From contig JALWUB010000238.1 in assembly GCA_026993275.1 (NCBI GenBank), positions 1 through 6,149 on the forward strand: a stretch of 6,149 nucleotides of DNA, given 5' to 3'. Position numbers and translations under genes: made by a program. This DNA comes from Robiginitomaculum sp. Lineage in GTDB: Bacteria > Pseudomonadota > Alphaproteobacteria > Caulobacterales > Maricaulaceae. The notes beneath the pieces were generated by a model, which did not search any database, had not been told where the DNA came from, and saw only the letters and a program-made list of their open reading frames with translations. Below, in pieces: positions 1-5,764 of this stretch; position 1 is the stretch's first letter; the number at the start of each line of letters is the position of its first letter.

Positions 1-566
1 CTGGCGGCCTTGCGCCGGGCCAGGCGCCTTTCGGTGTATTTGACCACCAGGGTGATCACCAGCAGCGCAATGGCAACCAGGGGAATCACCGCCTTGGCCT
101 TCTTGCCGCCAACCTCGCCGAGAAAGTGGAACAGGCCGAAGGTGATGGCGCCATAGAGCATGCCCGAGAGCACCACCCAGAAGGCAAAGCGGCCGAACGG
201 CACCTTGAAAAACCCGGCCGCCAGATAGGTCGGGATGCGCGTGCCGGGGATGAAGCGCACCACCATCAGCGTGTGCGCCAGATTGCCCAGCACCTTGCTG
301 CGGGCCGCCTGCACGCCGGGCCGCCGGGCGAACTTGTGGGCCCAGCCTTGCGTCAGCGCCGCACGCCCGGCCCAGTATTTCCACAAGTCCGATGCGCTGA
401 GCCCGGCAATCAGTGACGCATAGAGCAAGAGCGGGTCGCCAAGGCCGATGCTGGAGGCCGATGCCGCGGCGATCACCGCCGCGTCTTCCTGGAAGAACGG
501 GCCCAGCACCAGGCACAGATAAATCCCCCAGGGATAGGCGGCGAGCGCCTGGTTGAGCATGTCCAT
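1..566 (-). CDS. DedA/VTT-family inner-membrane protein (3' end beyond window)
   Basis: I translated the minus strand from the ATG at 566: it stays open for 188 codons to the left edge, so only the extreme C-terminus is missing (family members are usually about 200 residues). The DedA signature is visible. PFFQED (residues 23-28) supplies the acidic residues near the first re-entrant segment, and VVRFIPGTRIPTYLAAG (102-118) carries the two arginines (R104, R110) and the Pro-Gly-Thr characteristic of the VTT domain. Hydrophobic stretches lie near 11-24, 43-58, 126-148 and 157-176, followed by a basic tail (ERRLARRK). The family is known for proton-dependent membrane homeostasis and, in several members, lipid-carrier transport or scrambling; the substrate here is unknown. 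An AGGA lies 10 bases before the first ATG; a second in-frame ATG at 560 is a possible alternative start. It is transcribed divergently from argG. Confidence 0.9.
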   Translation of the reverse strand, partial: MDMLNQALAAYPWGIYLCLVLGPFFQEDAAVIAAASASSIGLGDPLLLYASLIAGLSASDLWKYWAGRAALTQGWAHKFARRPGVQAARSKVLGNLAHTLMVVRFIPGTRIPTYLAAGFFKVPFGRFAFWVVLSGMLYGAITFGLFHFLGEVGGKKAKAVIPLVAIALLVITLVVKYTERRLARRKAA

Positions 567-597
567 GATGCGGTGTTCCTGTTGCTGGACTGTTTCC

Positions 598-626
598 GAT
601 ATGGTCTTTTTCGCCCTTCTTGCCAA
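598..626 (-). promoter_or_regulatory. candidate sigma-70 promoter for the dedA-family gene
   Basis: On the minus strand TTGGCA (626-621) is followed after exactly 17 bases by CATATC (603-598). The -35 matches the consensus at five of six positions and the -10 at three of six. Transcription would begin near 590, leaving a leader of about 25 bases before the ATG at 566. Assigned from sequence resemblance only. Confidence 0.4.
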
Positions 627-630
627 GGGC
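613..630. repeat. inverted repeat in the divergent dedA/argG spacer
   Basis: GCCCTT (613-618) and AAGGGC (625-630) are perfect inverted arms around a 6-base centre. The dyad overlaps the proposed -35 of the minus-strand gene. On the plus strand a T-run precedes it rather than follows it, so it does not look like a terminator. A regulator-binding site is possible; six-base arms could also arise by chance. Confidence 0.35.
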
Positions 631-645
631 AGTGCGTGACGGCCA

Positions 646-674
646 TTGACTTTGCCCGCCCATGCGGCAAATCC
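646..674 (+). promoter_or_regulatory. weak candidate promoter for argG
   Basis: TTGACT (646-651) is a good -35 match, and alphaproteobacterial promoters lean on TTGAC. The -10 region 16-17 bases downstream (CAAATC/AAATCC, 668-674) is poor. It is placed suitably for argG, with a short leader to the start at 703. The -35 is convincing and the -10 is not, so an activator-dependent promoter or a different start is equally possible. Confidence 0.3.
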
Positions 675-692
675 ACAGGCAAAGCATTGAGT

Positions 693-696
693 GGAG
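693..696 (+). promoter_or_regulatory. ribosome binding site that fixes the argG start
   Basis: GGAG lies six bases before the ATG at 703. An in-frame GTG at 691 would add four residues but sits upstream of this site and has no Shine-Dalgarno sequence of its own, so the ATG at 703 is preferred. Confidence 0.75.
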
Positions 697-702
697 ACGA
701 AC

Positions 703-1929
703 ATGGCGGACGCGCCCAAAAAAGTGGTTCTGGCCTATTCCGGCGGGCTCGATACCTCGATCATTCTCAAATGGCTGCAGGCGGAACTGGGGGCCGAGGT
801 TGTCGCCTTCACCGCCGATCTGGGCCAGGGCGAGGAACTGGAACCGGCCCGGCAAAAGGCGCAGGACCTGGGCGTGAAGGAAATCTTTGTCGAGGACCTG
901 CGCGAGGAATTTGTCCGCGACTATGTCTTTCCCATGTTTCGCGCCAACACCGTCTATGAGGGCCAGTATCTTTTGGGCACCGCCATCGCCCGGCCGCTGA
1001 TCGCCAAGCGCCAGATCGAGATTGCCCATGAAACCGGCGCCGATGCGGTGTGCCATGGCGCCACCGGCAAGGGCAATGACCAGGTGCGTTTCGAGCTCGC
1101 CTATCTGGCGCTGGACCCGGACGTGCAGATCATCTCGCCCTGGCGGCAATGGGATTTTGGCTCGCGCACGGATCTCATTGCCTATGCCGAGGAGCACGGC
1201 ATTGATGTGCCTGCCGACAAGCGCGGTGAGGCGCCGTTTTCGATCGATGCCAATCTGCTGCACACCTCGTCCGAGGGCAAGGCGCTGGAGGACCCGGGCC
1301 AGGAAGCGCCGGAATTCGTCTATCAGCGCACGGTGGCGCCTGAAGATGCCCCCGATACGCCGCACTATATCGAGATCGGCTTCGAGAAGGGCGATCCGGT
1401 CAGCATTGATGGCGTCAGGCTCTCTCCGGCCAGCCTTTTGACCCGCCTGAACGAACTGGGCGGCAAGCACGGCATTGGCCGGCTGGACCTTCTGGAAAAC
1501 CGTTTTATCGGCATGAAGTCGCGCGGCATTTACGAGACCCCCGGCGGCACCATCCTTTTGGCCGCGCACCGGGGCATTGAGCAGATCACCCTCGATGGCG
1601 GCGCCATGCACCTGAAAGACGAACTGATGCCGCGCTATGCGGAGCTGATCTATAACGGCTTCTGGTTTTCGCCGGAGCGCAAGATGCTGCAGGCGGCCAT
1701 TGACGAAAGCCAGCACATGGTCAGCGGCACGGTGCGGCTCAAGCTCTACAAGGGCTCGGTCAGTGTCACCGGGCGCCGCTCGGCGCGCTCGCTCTACTCG
1801 CTCGATCATGTGACGTTCGAAGATGATGTGGTTTATGACCAGTCCGACGCCGACGGCTTCATCGAGCTCAACGCCCTGCGCCTGAAACTCCTCGCCCGCC
1901 GCGACCGCAAGAGCGGGAAGAACAGCTAG
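703..1929 (+). CDS. argG: argininosuccinate synthase (EC 6.3.4.5)
   Basis: A 408-residue cytoplasmic enzyme that joins citrulline and aspartate with ATP hydrolysis to AMP and pyrophosphate, giving argininosuccinate: the penultimate step of arginine biosynthesis. The family signatures are intact. The N-type ATP-pyrophosphatase loop SGGLDTS is at residues 13-19, [14 protein letters not shown] at 85-98, the substrate-binding [14 protein letters not shown] at 118-131, SPWRQWDF at 145-152, [13 protein letters not shown] at 180-192 and the RGIYETPGG segment near 274-282. Length fits the common bacterial form of about 400 residues rather than the longer E. coli type. No frameshift or missing catalytic motif is seen. 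Neighbours are not arginine genes: the DedA-family gene is divergent and ihfB follows after a probable terminator, so argG appears to be monocistronic. No recognisable ArgR box is seen upstream. Confidence 0.98.
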   Translation: MADAPKKVVLAYSGGLDTSIILKWLQAELGAEVVAFTADLGQGEELEPARQKAQDLGVKEIFVEDLREEFVRDYVFPMFRANTVYEGQYLLGTAIARPLIAKRQIEIAHETGADAVCHGATGKGNDQVRFELAYLALDPDVQIISPWRQWDFGSRTDLIAYAEEHGIDVPADKRGEAPFSIDANLLHTSSEGKALEDPGQEAPEFVYQRTVAPEDAPDTPHYIEIGFEKGDPVSIDGVRLSPASLLTRLNELGGKHGIGRLDLLENRFIGMKSRGIYETPGGTILLAAHRGIEQITLDGGAMHLKDELMPRYAELIYNGFWFSPERKMLQAAIDESQHMVSGTVRLKLYKGSVSVTGRRSARSLYSLDHVTFEDDVVYDQSDADGFIELNALRLKLLARRDRKSGKNS

Positions 1930-1956
1930 GGCCAGCCCGGCCAGCTCCTGCCTTCA

Positions 1957-1980
1957 CGCCGGCTCCGCTGGCGCGGTTTT
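1957..1980 (+). terminator. probable intrinsic terminator of argG
   Basis: A 7-base-pair stem (1957-1963 with 1967-1973, one G-U pair, 3-base loop) begins 27 bases after the argG stop. It is followed by CGG and then TTTT (1977-1980), with a further TTTT at 1985-1988. The T-tract is interrupted and starts three bases after the stem, so efficiency is uncertain. Confidence 0.45.
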
Positions 1981-2009
1981 GAAATTTTGACGTTTCCCGC
2001 CGCTTTTGG

Positions 2010-2038
2010 TTGACGATGGCATGACGGGGGTGGTTAAT
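2010..2038 (+). promoter_or_regulatory. candidate promoter for ihfB
   Basis: TTGACG (2010-2015) is followed after 17 bases by GTTAAT (2033-2038); with an 18-base spacer the hexamer is TTAATA. Transcription would start near 2045, about 35 bases before the ATG. A second TTGACG at 1987-1992 has no comparable -10 at the right distance. This supports ihfB having its own promoter rather than depending on argG readthrough. Confidence 0.5.
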
Positions 2039-2080
2039 ACGTGCCTGCGTGAGGGGCTCGAACATGGGTGGAACGGGCTA

Positions 2081-2368
2081 ATGATCAAATCTGAACTGAT
2101 AAATGCTCTGGTGGAGGAAAATCCGCATCTTTACCAGCGTGACATCGAAACCATTGTGGCTACGGTCTTCGAGGAAATCACCAAAGCGCTGGAAAAGGGC
2201 AACAGGGTGGAGTTGCGCGGCTTTGGCGCCTTTTCCGTGCGCCACCGGGCGGCCCGCCACGGCCGCAATCCGCGCACCGGCGAAGCGGTCGAGGTCAAGG
2301 CCAAGTCCGTGCCGTTTTTCAAGGCGGGCAAGGCGTTGCGCGAACGCGTTGATGCGTCCCGCGGCTGA
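2081..2368 (+). CDS. ihfB: integration host factor beta subunit
   Basis: A 95-residue DNA-bending nucleoid protein of the HU/IHF family, expected to pair with IhfA and make sharp bends at specific sites in promoters and in recombination or replication complexes. The start [10 protein letters not shown] and the segment [11 protein letters not shown] (13-23) are typical of alphaproteobacterial Ihf[13 protein letters not shown] (43-54) leads into the beta arm, and GRNPRTG (61-67) carries the intercalating proline P64 at the arm tip. [14 protein letters not shown] (77-90) closes the fold. The frame is open upstream to a TTG at 2006, but those 25 extra residues lack family similarity; the ATG at 2081 gives the normal N-terminus, though with only a weak Shine-Dalgarno (GGA, 8 bases upstream). 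A homodimeric HU is the main alternative; the arm sequence and N-terminus favour IhfB. Flanking genes are unrelated, and the rpsA/lapA context frequent in Proteobacteria is absent within this window. Confidence 0.93.
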   Translation: MIKSELINALVEENPHLYQRDIETIVATVFEEITKALEKGNRVELRGFGAFSVRHRAARHGRNPRTGEAVEVKAKSVPFFKAGKALRERVDASRG

Positions 2369-2383
2369 AAGGCTGCAAGCCTT
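2369..2383 (+). terminator. small hairpin directly after the ihfB stop
   Basis: AAGGCT (2369-2374) and AGCCTT (2378-2383) form a perfect 6-base-pair stem with a GCA loop, starting at the base after the TGA. The following bases are only moderately T-rich (CTCTTTCATT at 2392-2401). It may be a weak terminator or simply protect the 3' end of the ihfB message. Confidence 0.3.
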
Positions 2384-2422
2384 CCTGACTGCTCTTTCAT
2401 TCACACCATCGATCTGACTGAG

Positions 2423-2441
2423 GTTGCGACATTTTTGCAAC
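2423..2441. repeat. 5-base-arm dyad downstream of ihfB
   Basis: GTTGC (2423-2427) and GCAAC (2437-2441) are perfect inverted arms separated by nine A/T-rich bases. The geometry resembles an operator for a dimeric regulator, and it sits just upstream of the larger hairpin and the candidate receptor promoter. The arms are short, so chance occurrence is a real possibility. Confidence 0.25.
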
Positions 2442-2442
2442 G

Positions 2443-2466
2443 CCGGGCCTGATTTCTCAGGCTCGG
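2443..2466 (+). terminator. 10-base-pair hairpin between ihfB and the receptor gene
   Basis: Bases 2443-2452 pair with 2457-2466 (ten pairs, one G-U) around the loop TTTC. It is the strongest structure between ihfB and the receptor gene. No T-run follows on either strand, so classical intrinsic termination is doubtful. Possible roles are rho-assisted termination of ihfB, mRNA end protection, or a regulatory dyad 14 bases upstream of the candidate receptor -35. Confidence 0.35.
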
Positions 2467-2479
2467 GGCTTGCGCTTGA

Positions 2480-2508
2480 TTGACGCCGTAATAACAGAGG
2501 AATAAGAG
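2480..2508 (+). promoter_or_regulatory. candidate promoter for the TonB-dependent receptor
   Basis: TTGACG (2480-2485) is a good -35. A 17-base spacer leads to TAAGAG (2503-2508), a mediocre -10, in a locally A/T-rich stretch. It would give a long leader of about 160 bases before the GTG at 2674. Other A/T-rich hexamers nearby (TAATAA at 2489-2494) lack a partner at the correct spacing. Confidence 0.33.
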
Positions 2509-2571
2509 ACGCACAGGCTCAGATTAAGAACCGGTAATGCGCCAGTTTAGCTCCGGTCATTGTTTTTCTGG

Positions 2572-2576
2572 GATTC
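2572..2576. promoter_or_regulatory. GANTC (CcrM-type methylation site) in the receptor leader
   Basis: GATTC, a GANTC site. It is the only one outside predicted genes among the six I count in this window. In Caulobacter-like bacteria CcrM methylates this site and methylation can tune transcription when it lies in a promoter. The site is certain as sequence; methylation and any regulatory effect are inferred. Confidence 0.5.
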
Positions 2577-2672
2577 ATGGGGGCAGTCTCGTGTGCTGCT
2601 TGGCTTTGCAGGGTTTGGCCCTGCCTGGGTAATGGGCACAGCAGGATGACCCCGGCACTTTTGGAGGTTTAA
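2577..2672 (+). CDS. possible 31-codon leader ORF upstream of the receptor
   Basis: An ATG at 2577 opens a frame of 31 codons ending in TAA at 2670-2672, one base before the GTG start of the receptor gene. The product would begin MGAVSCAAWLCRVWPC and hold three cysteines and two tryptophans. The frame spans the 2608-2624 hairpin and the receptor's ribosome binding site, so its translation could influence receptor initiation. Against it: no proper Shine-Dalgarno (only GGGA close upstream), no recognised product, and a frame this short can arise by chance. An inner in-frame ATG at 2646 would give an 8-residue version. Confidence 0.18.
   Translation: MGAVSCAAWLCRVWPCLGNGHSRMTPALLEV
2608..2624 (+). 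repeat. hairpin in the receptor mRNA leader
   Basis: GCAGGG (2608-2613) pairs perfectly with CCCTGC (2619-2624) around TTTGG. Flanking TGTGC (2592-2596) and GCACA (2636-2640) could close an outer helix. It lies 50 bases before the receptor start and has no T-run after it. The pattern matches no riboswitch class I can recognise. Confidence 0.35.
2663..2667 (+). promoter_or_regulatory. strong ribosome binding site that fixes a GTG start
   Basis: A perfect GGAGG lies six bases before GTG at 2674. The GTG is followed at once by a textbook signal peptide (MKSYTLRGALLAS), which makes it the start despite not being ATG. Confidence 0.88.
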
Positions 2673-2673
2673 A

Positions 2674-5600
2674 GTGAAATCCTACACATTACGGGGAGCG
2701 TTGCTCGCTTCCACAATCATCGCCGGTGCCCTTGCGGCCCCGGCCTTCGCGCAGACAGACCAGGCTGCGGACACGGCGGACACTGAAGACACGATTGTCG
2801 TCACCGGTTCGCGTTTGAACCGGGCCAATGTGACGGCCTCAAGCCCGGTCCTCGCTGTGGACGCCGACGTCTTTGTGCGCCGTGGCACCACTGACGTTGT
2901 CGATCTGATCAACACCCTTCCCAGTGTCACCGCGGGACAAACCAGCGAAGTCTCGAACGGAGCCACCGGCACGTCCTCGCTGAACCTGCGCGGCCTGGGC
3001 TCCAACCGGACTCTGGTGCTGATCGATGGCAAGCGCCTTGGCCCGGGCCGCCCGGACATTTCCTCGGCTGACCTCAACCAGGTGCCGACCCCCTTGCTGG
3101 AGCGGGTTGAAATCGTCACCGGCGGGGCGTCTGCCGTCTATGGTTCTGATGCCATTGGCGGTGTCGCCAACTTCATCCTCAAGAAAGATTTCGAGGGTGT
3201 CGAGTTCCGTGGCACGGCTGGCGTCTACTATGACCGCAATAACAGCAAGTTTGCCCAGGACGTCCTGACCCAGACCTCGACCGACGGGGTTGTGCCCAAA
3301 AGCGATCAGTTTGATGGCTACACCTATGACGTCAGCGCCATCATGGGCGCCAATTCTGCCGATGGCCGCGCCAACATCACCGGTTATCTGCGCTATCTCG
3401 ATGTTGGCAAGATCCTGCAGGGCAAGCACGACGTTTCCCGTTGTGCCCTTGGCGACTTTGGCCCCAATATCGGCAGCGACATTTTCTGCTTCGGGTCGAA
3501 CTTTGGTCCTTTCCCGACCACCTTCTCCAACAGCCCGATCGTCGACCCCAATACCGGCCTGCCGCTTGATCCGCAGCCGGGTGTGCAGGGCACGATTTCG
3601 CTGGATGAGAATGGCAATATCCCGCGCGATGCGAATGGCAATATCATCACCGGCGCGTTCAATGCCTTCAACTTCAACCCGGACAATTTCTTCCAGCGTC
3701 CGACGCACCGCTATCAGGGCGGTTTTATTGCCCATTACGACATGAACCGTCATGCCAATTTCTACATGAATATGGGTTATACGCGGAATGTCACCGATGC
3801 GCAGATTGCCCCCACCGCCACCTTTGGCACGGTGCAGGCGATCAATTGCGACAATCCGTTCATGACCGCGGAAATCCGCCAGGTCATTTGTACGGACCGC
3901 GGTCTCAGCGGCTCTGATCTGGCTCCCGTGCAGATCAATCGCCGGAATGTTGAAGGCGGCGGCCGTTTGTCCCGTATCGAGCTGACCAATGTGCGCATGG
4001 TTGGCGGCGTCAAGGGTGAACTTGGCGGCGGTTGGAACTATGACCAGTTCATCCAGTATGCCAATACGGCGCAAACCGACACCAACAAGAACGATTTCAA
4101 CATTGAACTTCTCAACGAAGCCCTGCGCGCCGTTGATGATGGCAATGGCAATATCGTCTGTTCATCGCGCCGTCCCGGCTGTATCCCGCTGAACCTGTTT
4201 GGCACCACACCGGTTGACCCCGTGGCCACGGCGGCGGTTTCCACACCGACCATTCTGACCGGCTCTGCCGTGCAGATGGTGTTTGGCGGTACCGTCAGTG
4301 GCGATGTCAAGCAATTGACCAGCCCGTTTGCCTCGACTGCGCCGCAGGTGCTGTTTGGCTATGAATGGCGCCGCGACCGCCTGCAAAGCCAGCCGGACAG
4401 TATTCTGGCTGTTGGCGGCTCCACTGGGCTGGGCGGTGAAACCACCCCCACCGATGCGCGCTCCAAGGTCTTTGAAGTGTTTACCGAAGTCTCGGTTCCG
4501 CTGGTTGAAGACCAGCCCTTCTTTGAAGAGCTCTCCTTCAATGGCGCTTACCGCTACTCCGATTATTCCTACCAGAATAATCTTCCTGGCGGTGACCAGA
4601 GCGATGGCTTCACCACGGATACATACTCGTCCGGCCTGGCCTGGAAGCCGGTCAGTGACATCCGTTTCCGCGTCCAGTATCAGCGCGCCGTGCGGGCACC
4701 GAACGTGTTTGAACTGTTCTCGCCTTCCAGCAAGGTGCTGTTCAACGCCAATGACCCGTGCTCGGGCCCGAACCCCACCGGTTCGCTCGAAGGCTGTGTT
4801 GCCAGTGGCCTGCCGGCCAATCTCTACGGCCTGGTGCCGCCGGATGCCGGACAATTGCGGCAACTGGTTGGCGGCAACGTCAATCTGAAGCCGGAAAAGT
4901 CGAACACCTACACCATTGGTGCTGTGCTGCAGCCCCGCTTTGTGCCGGGTCTGACGCTCACGGTTGACTATTACAACATTTCCGTGAAGGGCTTCATCAA
5001 TACCATCCCGCCGCAAGCGACTCTTGCCGGGTGTATCAATGATCTGGACCCGACTTTCTGTAACCTGTTCCATCGTGACTCTCTGGGCACGATCCAGATT
5101 GACGGGTTCATCGAAGGCAATCTGCAAAATGTTGCAAAACGCAAGACCAGCGGTGTCGATGTCGAGGGCAACTATCACTTCAGCCCGTCTGACATGGGGC
5201 TGATCTCTGGTGATATTGGCAGCTTCAACCTCAACTATATCGCCACCTTCCTGCATACGCTGAAGCAGCAGTCCTTCGCCGGTCAGGCCTTCGTGGAGTG
5301 TAAAGGCTTCTTCGCCGACTCCTGCGATGACATTGTCGGCCAGCCCACGTTCAAGTACCGCCATGTGGCGTCCCTGACCTGGCAATCGCCGTACGACGTC
5401 GATGTCACCATGTCCTGGCGTTATTATGGCAGCGCGACCAATCTGGACACCTGCCCGGGCTGCCATGGCGAGAAGTTCGGCTCCAAGAACTTCTATGACC
5501 TGGCGGCGCGCTGGGATGTCAGCGAGAAGATTGAGATGAACGCCGGTATCAACAATGTGTTTGACACCGATCCGCCCATCACCAACTTCTTCGACACCTC

Positions 5601-5676
5601 GAACGGCAACACCTTCCCGGGTGTCTATGATGCCGTGGGACGCTACCTGTTCCTCGGTGCCCGTGTGAAACTCTAA
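2674..5676 (+). CDS. TonB-dependent outer-membrane receptor, substrate unknown
   Basis: A 1000-residue outer-membrane gated channel, expected to import a scarce ligand using energy relayed by TonB-ExbB-ExbD. Residues 1-26 are a signal peptide with cleavage after APAFA. DTIVVTG (39-45) is the TonB box. The plug domain spans about 52-175, with NLRGLGSNRTLVLIDGKRL (104-122), LLERVEIVTGGASAVYGSDA (141-160) and IGGVANFILKKD (161-172). The rest is a long barrel with expanded loops; QRAVRAPNVFELFSP (670-684), NLKPEKSNTYTIG (737-749) and INNVFDTDPP (959-968) are typical late-barrel motifs, and the chain ends YLFLGARVKL. All 14 cysteines occur as seven close pairs (257/272, 392/406, 496/503, 696/708, 787/796, 876/884, 927/930). 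No N-terminal FecA-like signalling extension is seen. Neighbours give no substrate clue: no SusD partner, sigma/anti-sigma pair or catabolic enzyme is present. It is probably monocistronic, with its own candidate promoter and tandem hairpins after the stop. Confidence 0.96.
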   Translation: MKSYTLRGALLASTIIAGALAAPAFAQTDQAADTADTEDTIVVTGSRLNRANVTASSPVLAVDADVFVRRGTTDVVDLINTLPSVTAGQTSEVSNGATGTSSLNLRGLGSNRTLVLIDGKRLGPGRPDISSADLNQVPTPLLERVEIVTGGASAVYGSDAIGGVANFILKKDFEGVEFRGTAGVYYDRNNSKFAQDVLTQTSTDGVVPKSDQFDGYTYDVSAIMGANSADGRANITGYLRYLDVGKILQGKHDVSRCALGDFGPNIGSDIFCFGSNFGPFPTTFSNSPIVDPNTGLPLDPQPGVQGTISLDENGNIPRDANGNIITGAFNAFNFNPDNFFQRPTHRYQGGFIAHYDMNRHANFYMNMGYTRNVTDAQIAPTATFGTVQAINCDNPFMTAEIRQVICTDRGLSGSDLAPVQINRRNVEGGGRLSRIELTNVRMVGGVKGELGGGWNYDQFIQYANTAQTDTNKNDFNIELLNEALRAVDDGNGNIVCSSRRPGCIPLNLFGTTPVDPVATAAVSTPTILTGSAVQMVFGGTVSGDVKQLTSPFASTAPQVLFGYEWRRDRLQSQPDSILAVGGSTGLGGETTPTDARSKVFEVFTEVSVPLVEDQPFFEELSFNGAYRYSDYSYQNNLPGGDQSDGFTTDTYSSGLAWKPVSDIRFRVQYQRAVRAPNVFELFSPSSKVLFNANDPCSGPNPTGSLEGCVASGLPANLYGLVPPDAGQLRQLVGGNVNLKPEKSNTYTIGAVLQPRFVPGLTLTVDYYNISVKGFINTIPPQATLAGCINDLDPTFCNLFHRDSLGTIQIDGFIEGNLQNVAKRKTSGVDVEGNYHFSPSDMGLISGDIGSFNLNYIATFLHTLKQQSFAGQAFVECKGFFADSCDDIVGQPTFKYRHVASLTWQSPYDVDVTMSWRYYGSATNLDTCPGCHGEKFGSKNFYDLAARWDVSEKIEMNAGINNVFDTDPPITNFFDTSNGNTFPGVYDAVGRYLFLGARVKL
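3604..3645 (+). repeat. 18-base direct repeat inside the receptor gene
   Basis: GATGAGAATGGCAATATC (3604-3621) recurs as GATGCGAATGGCAATATC (3628-3645), one mismatch in 18, period 24 bases. It encodes DENGNI and DANGNI (residues 311-316 and 319-324). A related DGNGNIV appears at 489-495. The repeat probably reflects a small in-frame duplication within a surface loop. Confidence 0.7.
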
Positions 5677-5684
5677 CCGCCTGC

Positions 5685-5716
5685 ATCCTGCCCGTTGTTT
5701 CAGCAGCGGGCAGGAT
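5685..5716 (+). terminator. long hairpin just after the receptor stop
   Basis: ATCCTGCCCG (5685-5694) pairs perfectly with CGGGCAGGAT (5707-5716). The stem can extend inward by three more pairs (one G-U), leaving the 6-base loop TTTCAG. It starts nine bases after the TAA. No T-run follows, so it is more likely the first part of a tandem termination/3'-protection region than a self-sufficient terminator. Confidence 0.6.
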
Positions 5717-5730
5717 CAGAGCAAGACTTC

Positions 5731-5764
5731 AAGGCGCTGCAGGCTCTCCTGCAGCGCCTTTTCT
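5731..5764 (+). terminator. intrinsic terminator of the receptor gene
   Basis: AAGGCGCTGCAGG (5731-5743) and CCTGCAGCGCCTT (5748-5760) are a perfect 13-base-pair stem around the loop CTCT. The last two stem Ts continue into TTCT, giving TTTTCT from 5759. This is the clearest rho-independent terminator in the window. It acts on plus-strand transcription from the receptor; the minus-strand orientation has only a poor T-tract. Confidence 0.85.

Noticed and set aside
126..416. Plus-strand 96-codon frame in the left region
   Set aside because: It is antisense to the DedA-family gene, whose VTT signature is unambiguous.
613..630. Terminator reading of the GCCCTT/AAGGGC hairpin
   Set aside because: Ts precede rather than follow the stem on the plus strand, the minus strand has no T-run, and it lies in a divergent promoter region where no transcript needs to end.
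2006..2080. 25-residue N-terminal extension of ihfB from a TTG
   Set aside because: The extension lacks family similarity and overlaps the candidate ihfB promoter; the ATG at 2081 gives the standard IhfB N-terminus.
2839..4074. Long minus-strand frame (411 codons) opposite the receptor gene
   Set aside because: It is antisense to an intact TonB-dependent receptor with clear domains; long antisense frames are common in G+C-rich genes and the product has no recognisable motif.
4162..5466. Second long minus-strand frame (434 codons) opposite the receptor gene
   Set aside because: Same reason: a codon-phase shadow with His/Arg/Gly-rich low-information sequence and no motif.
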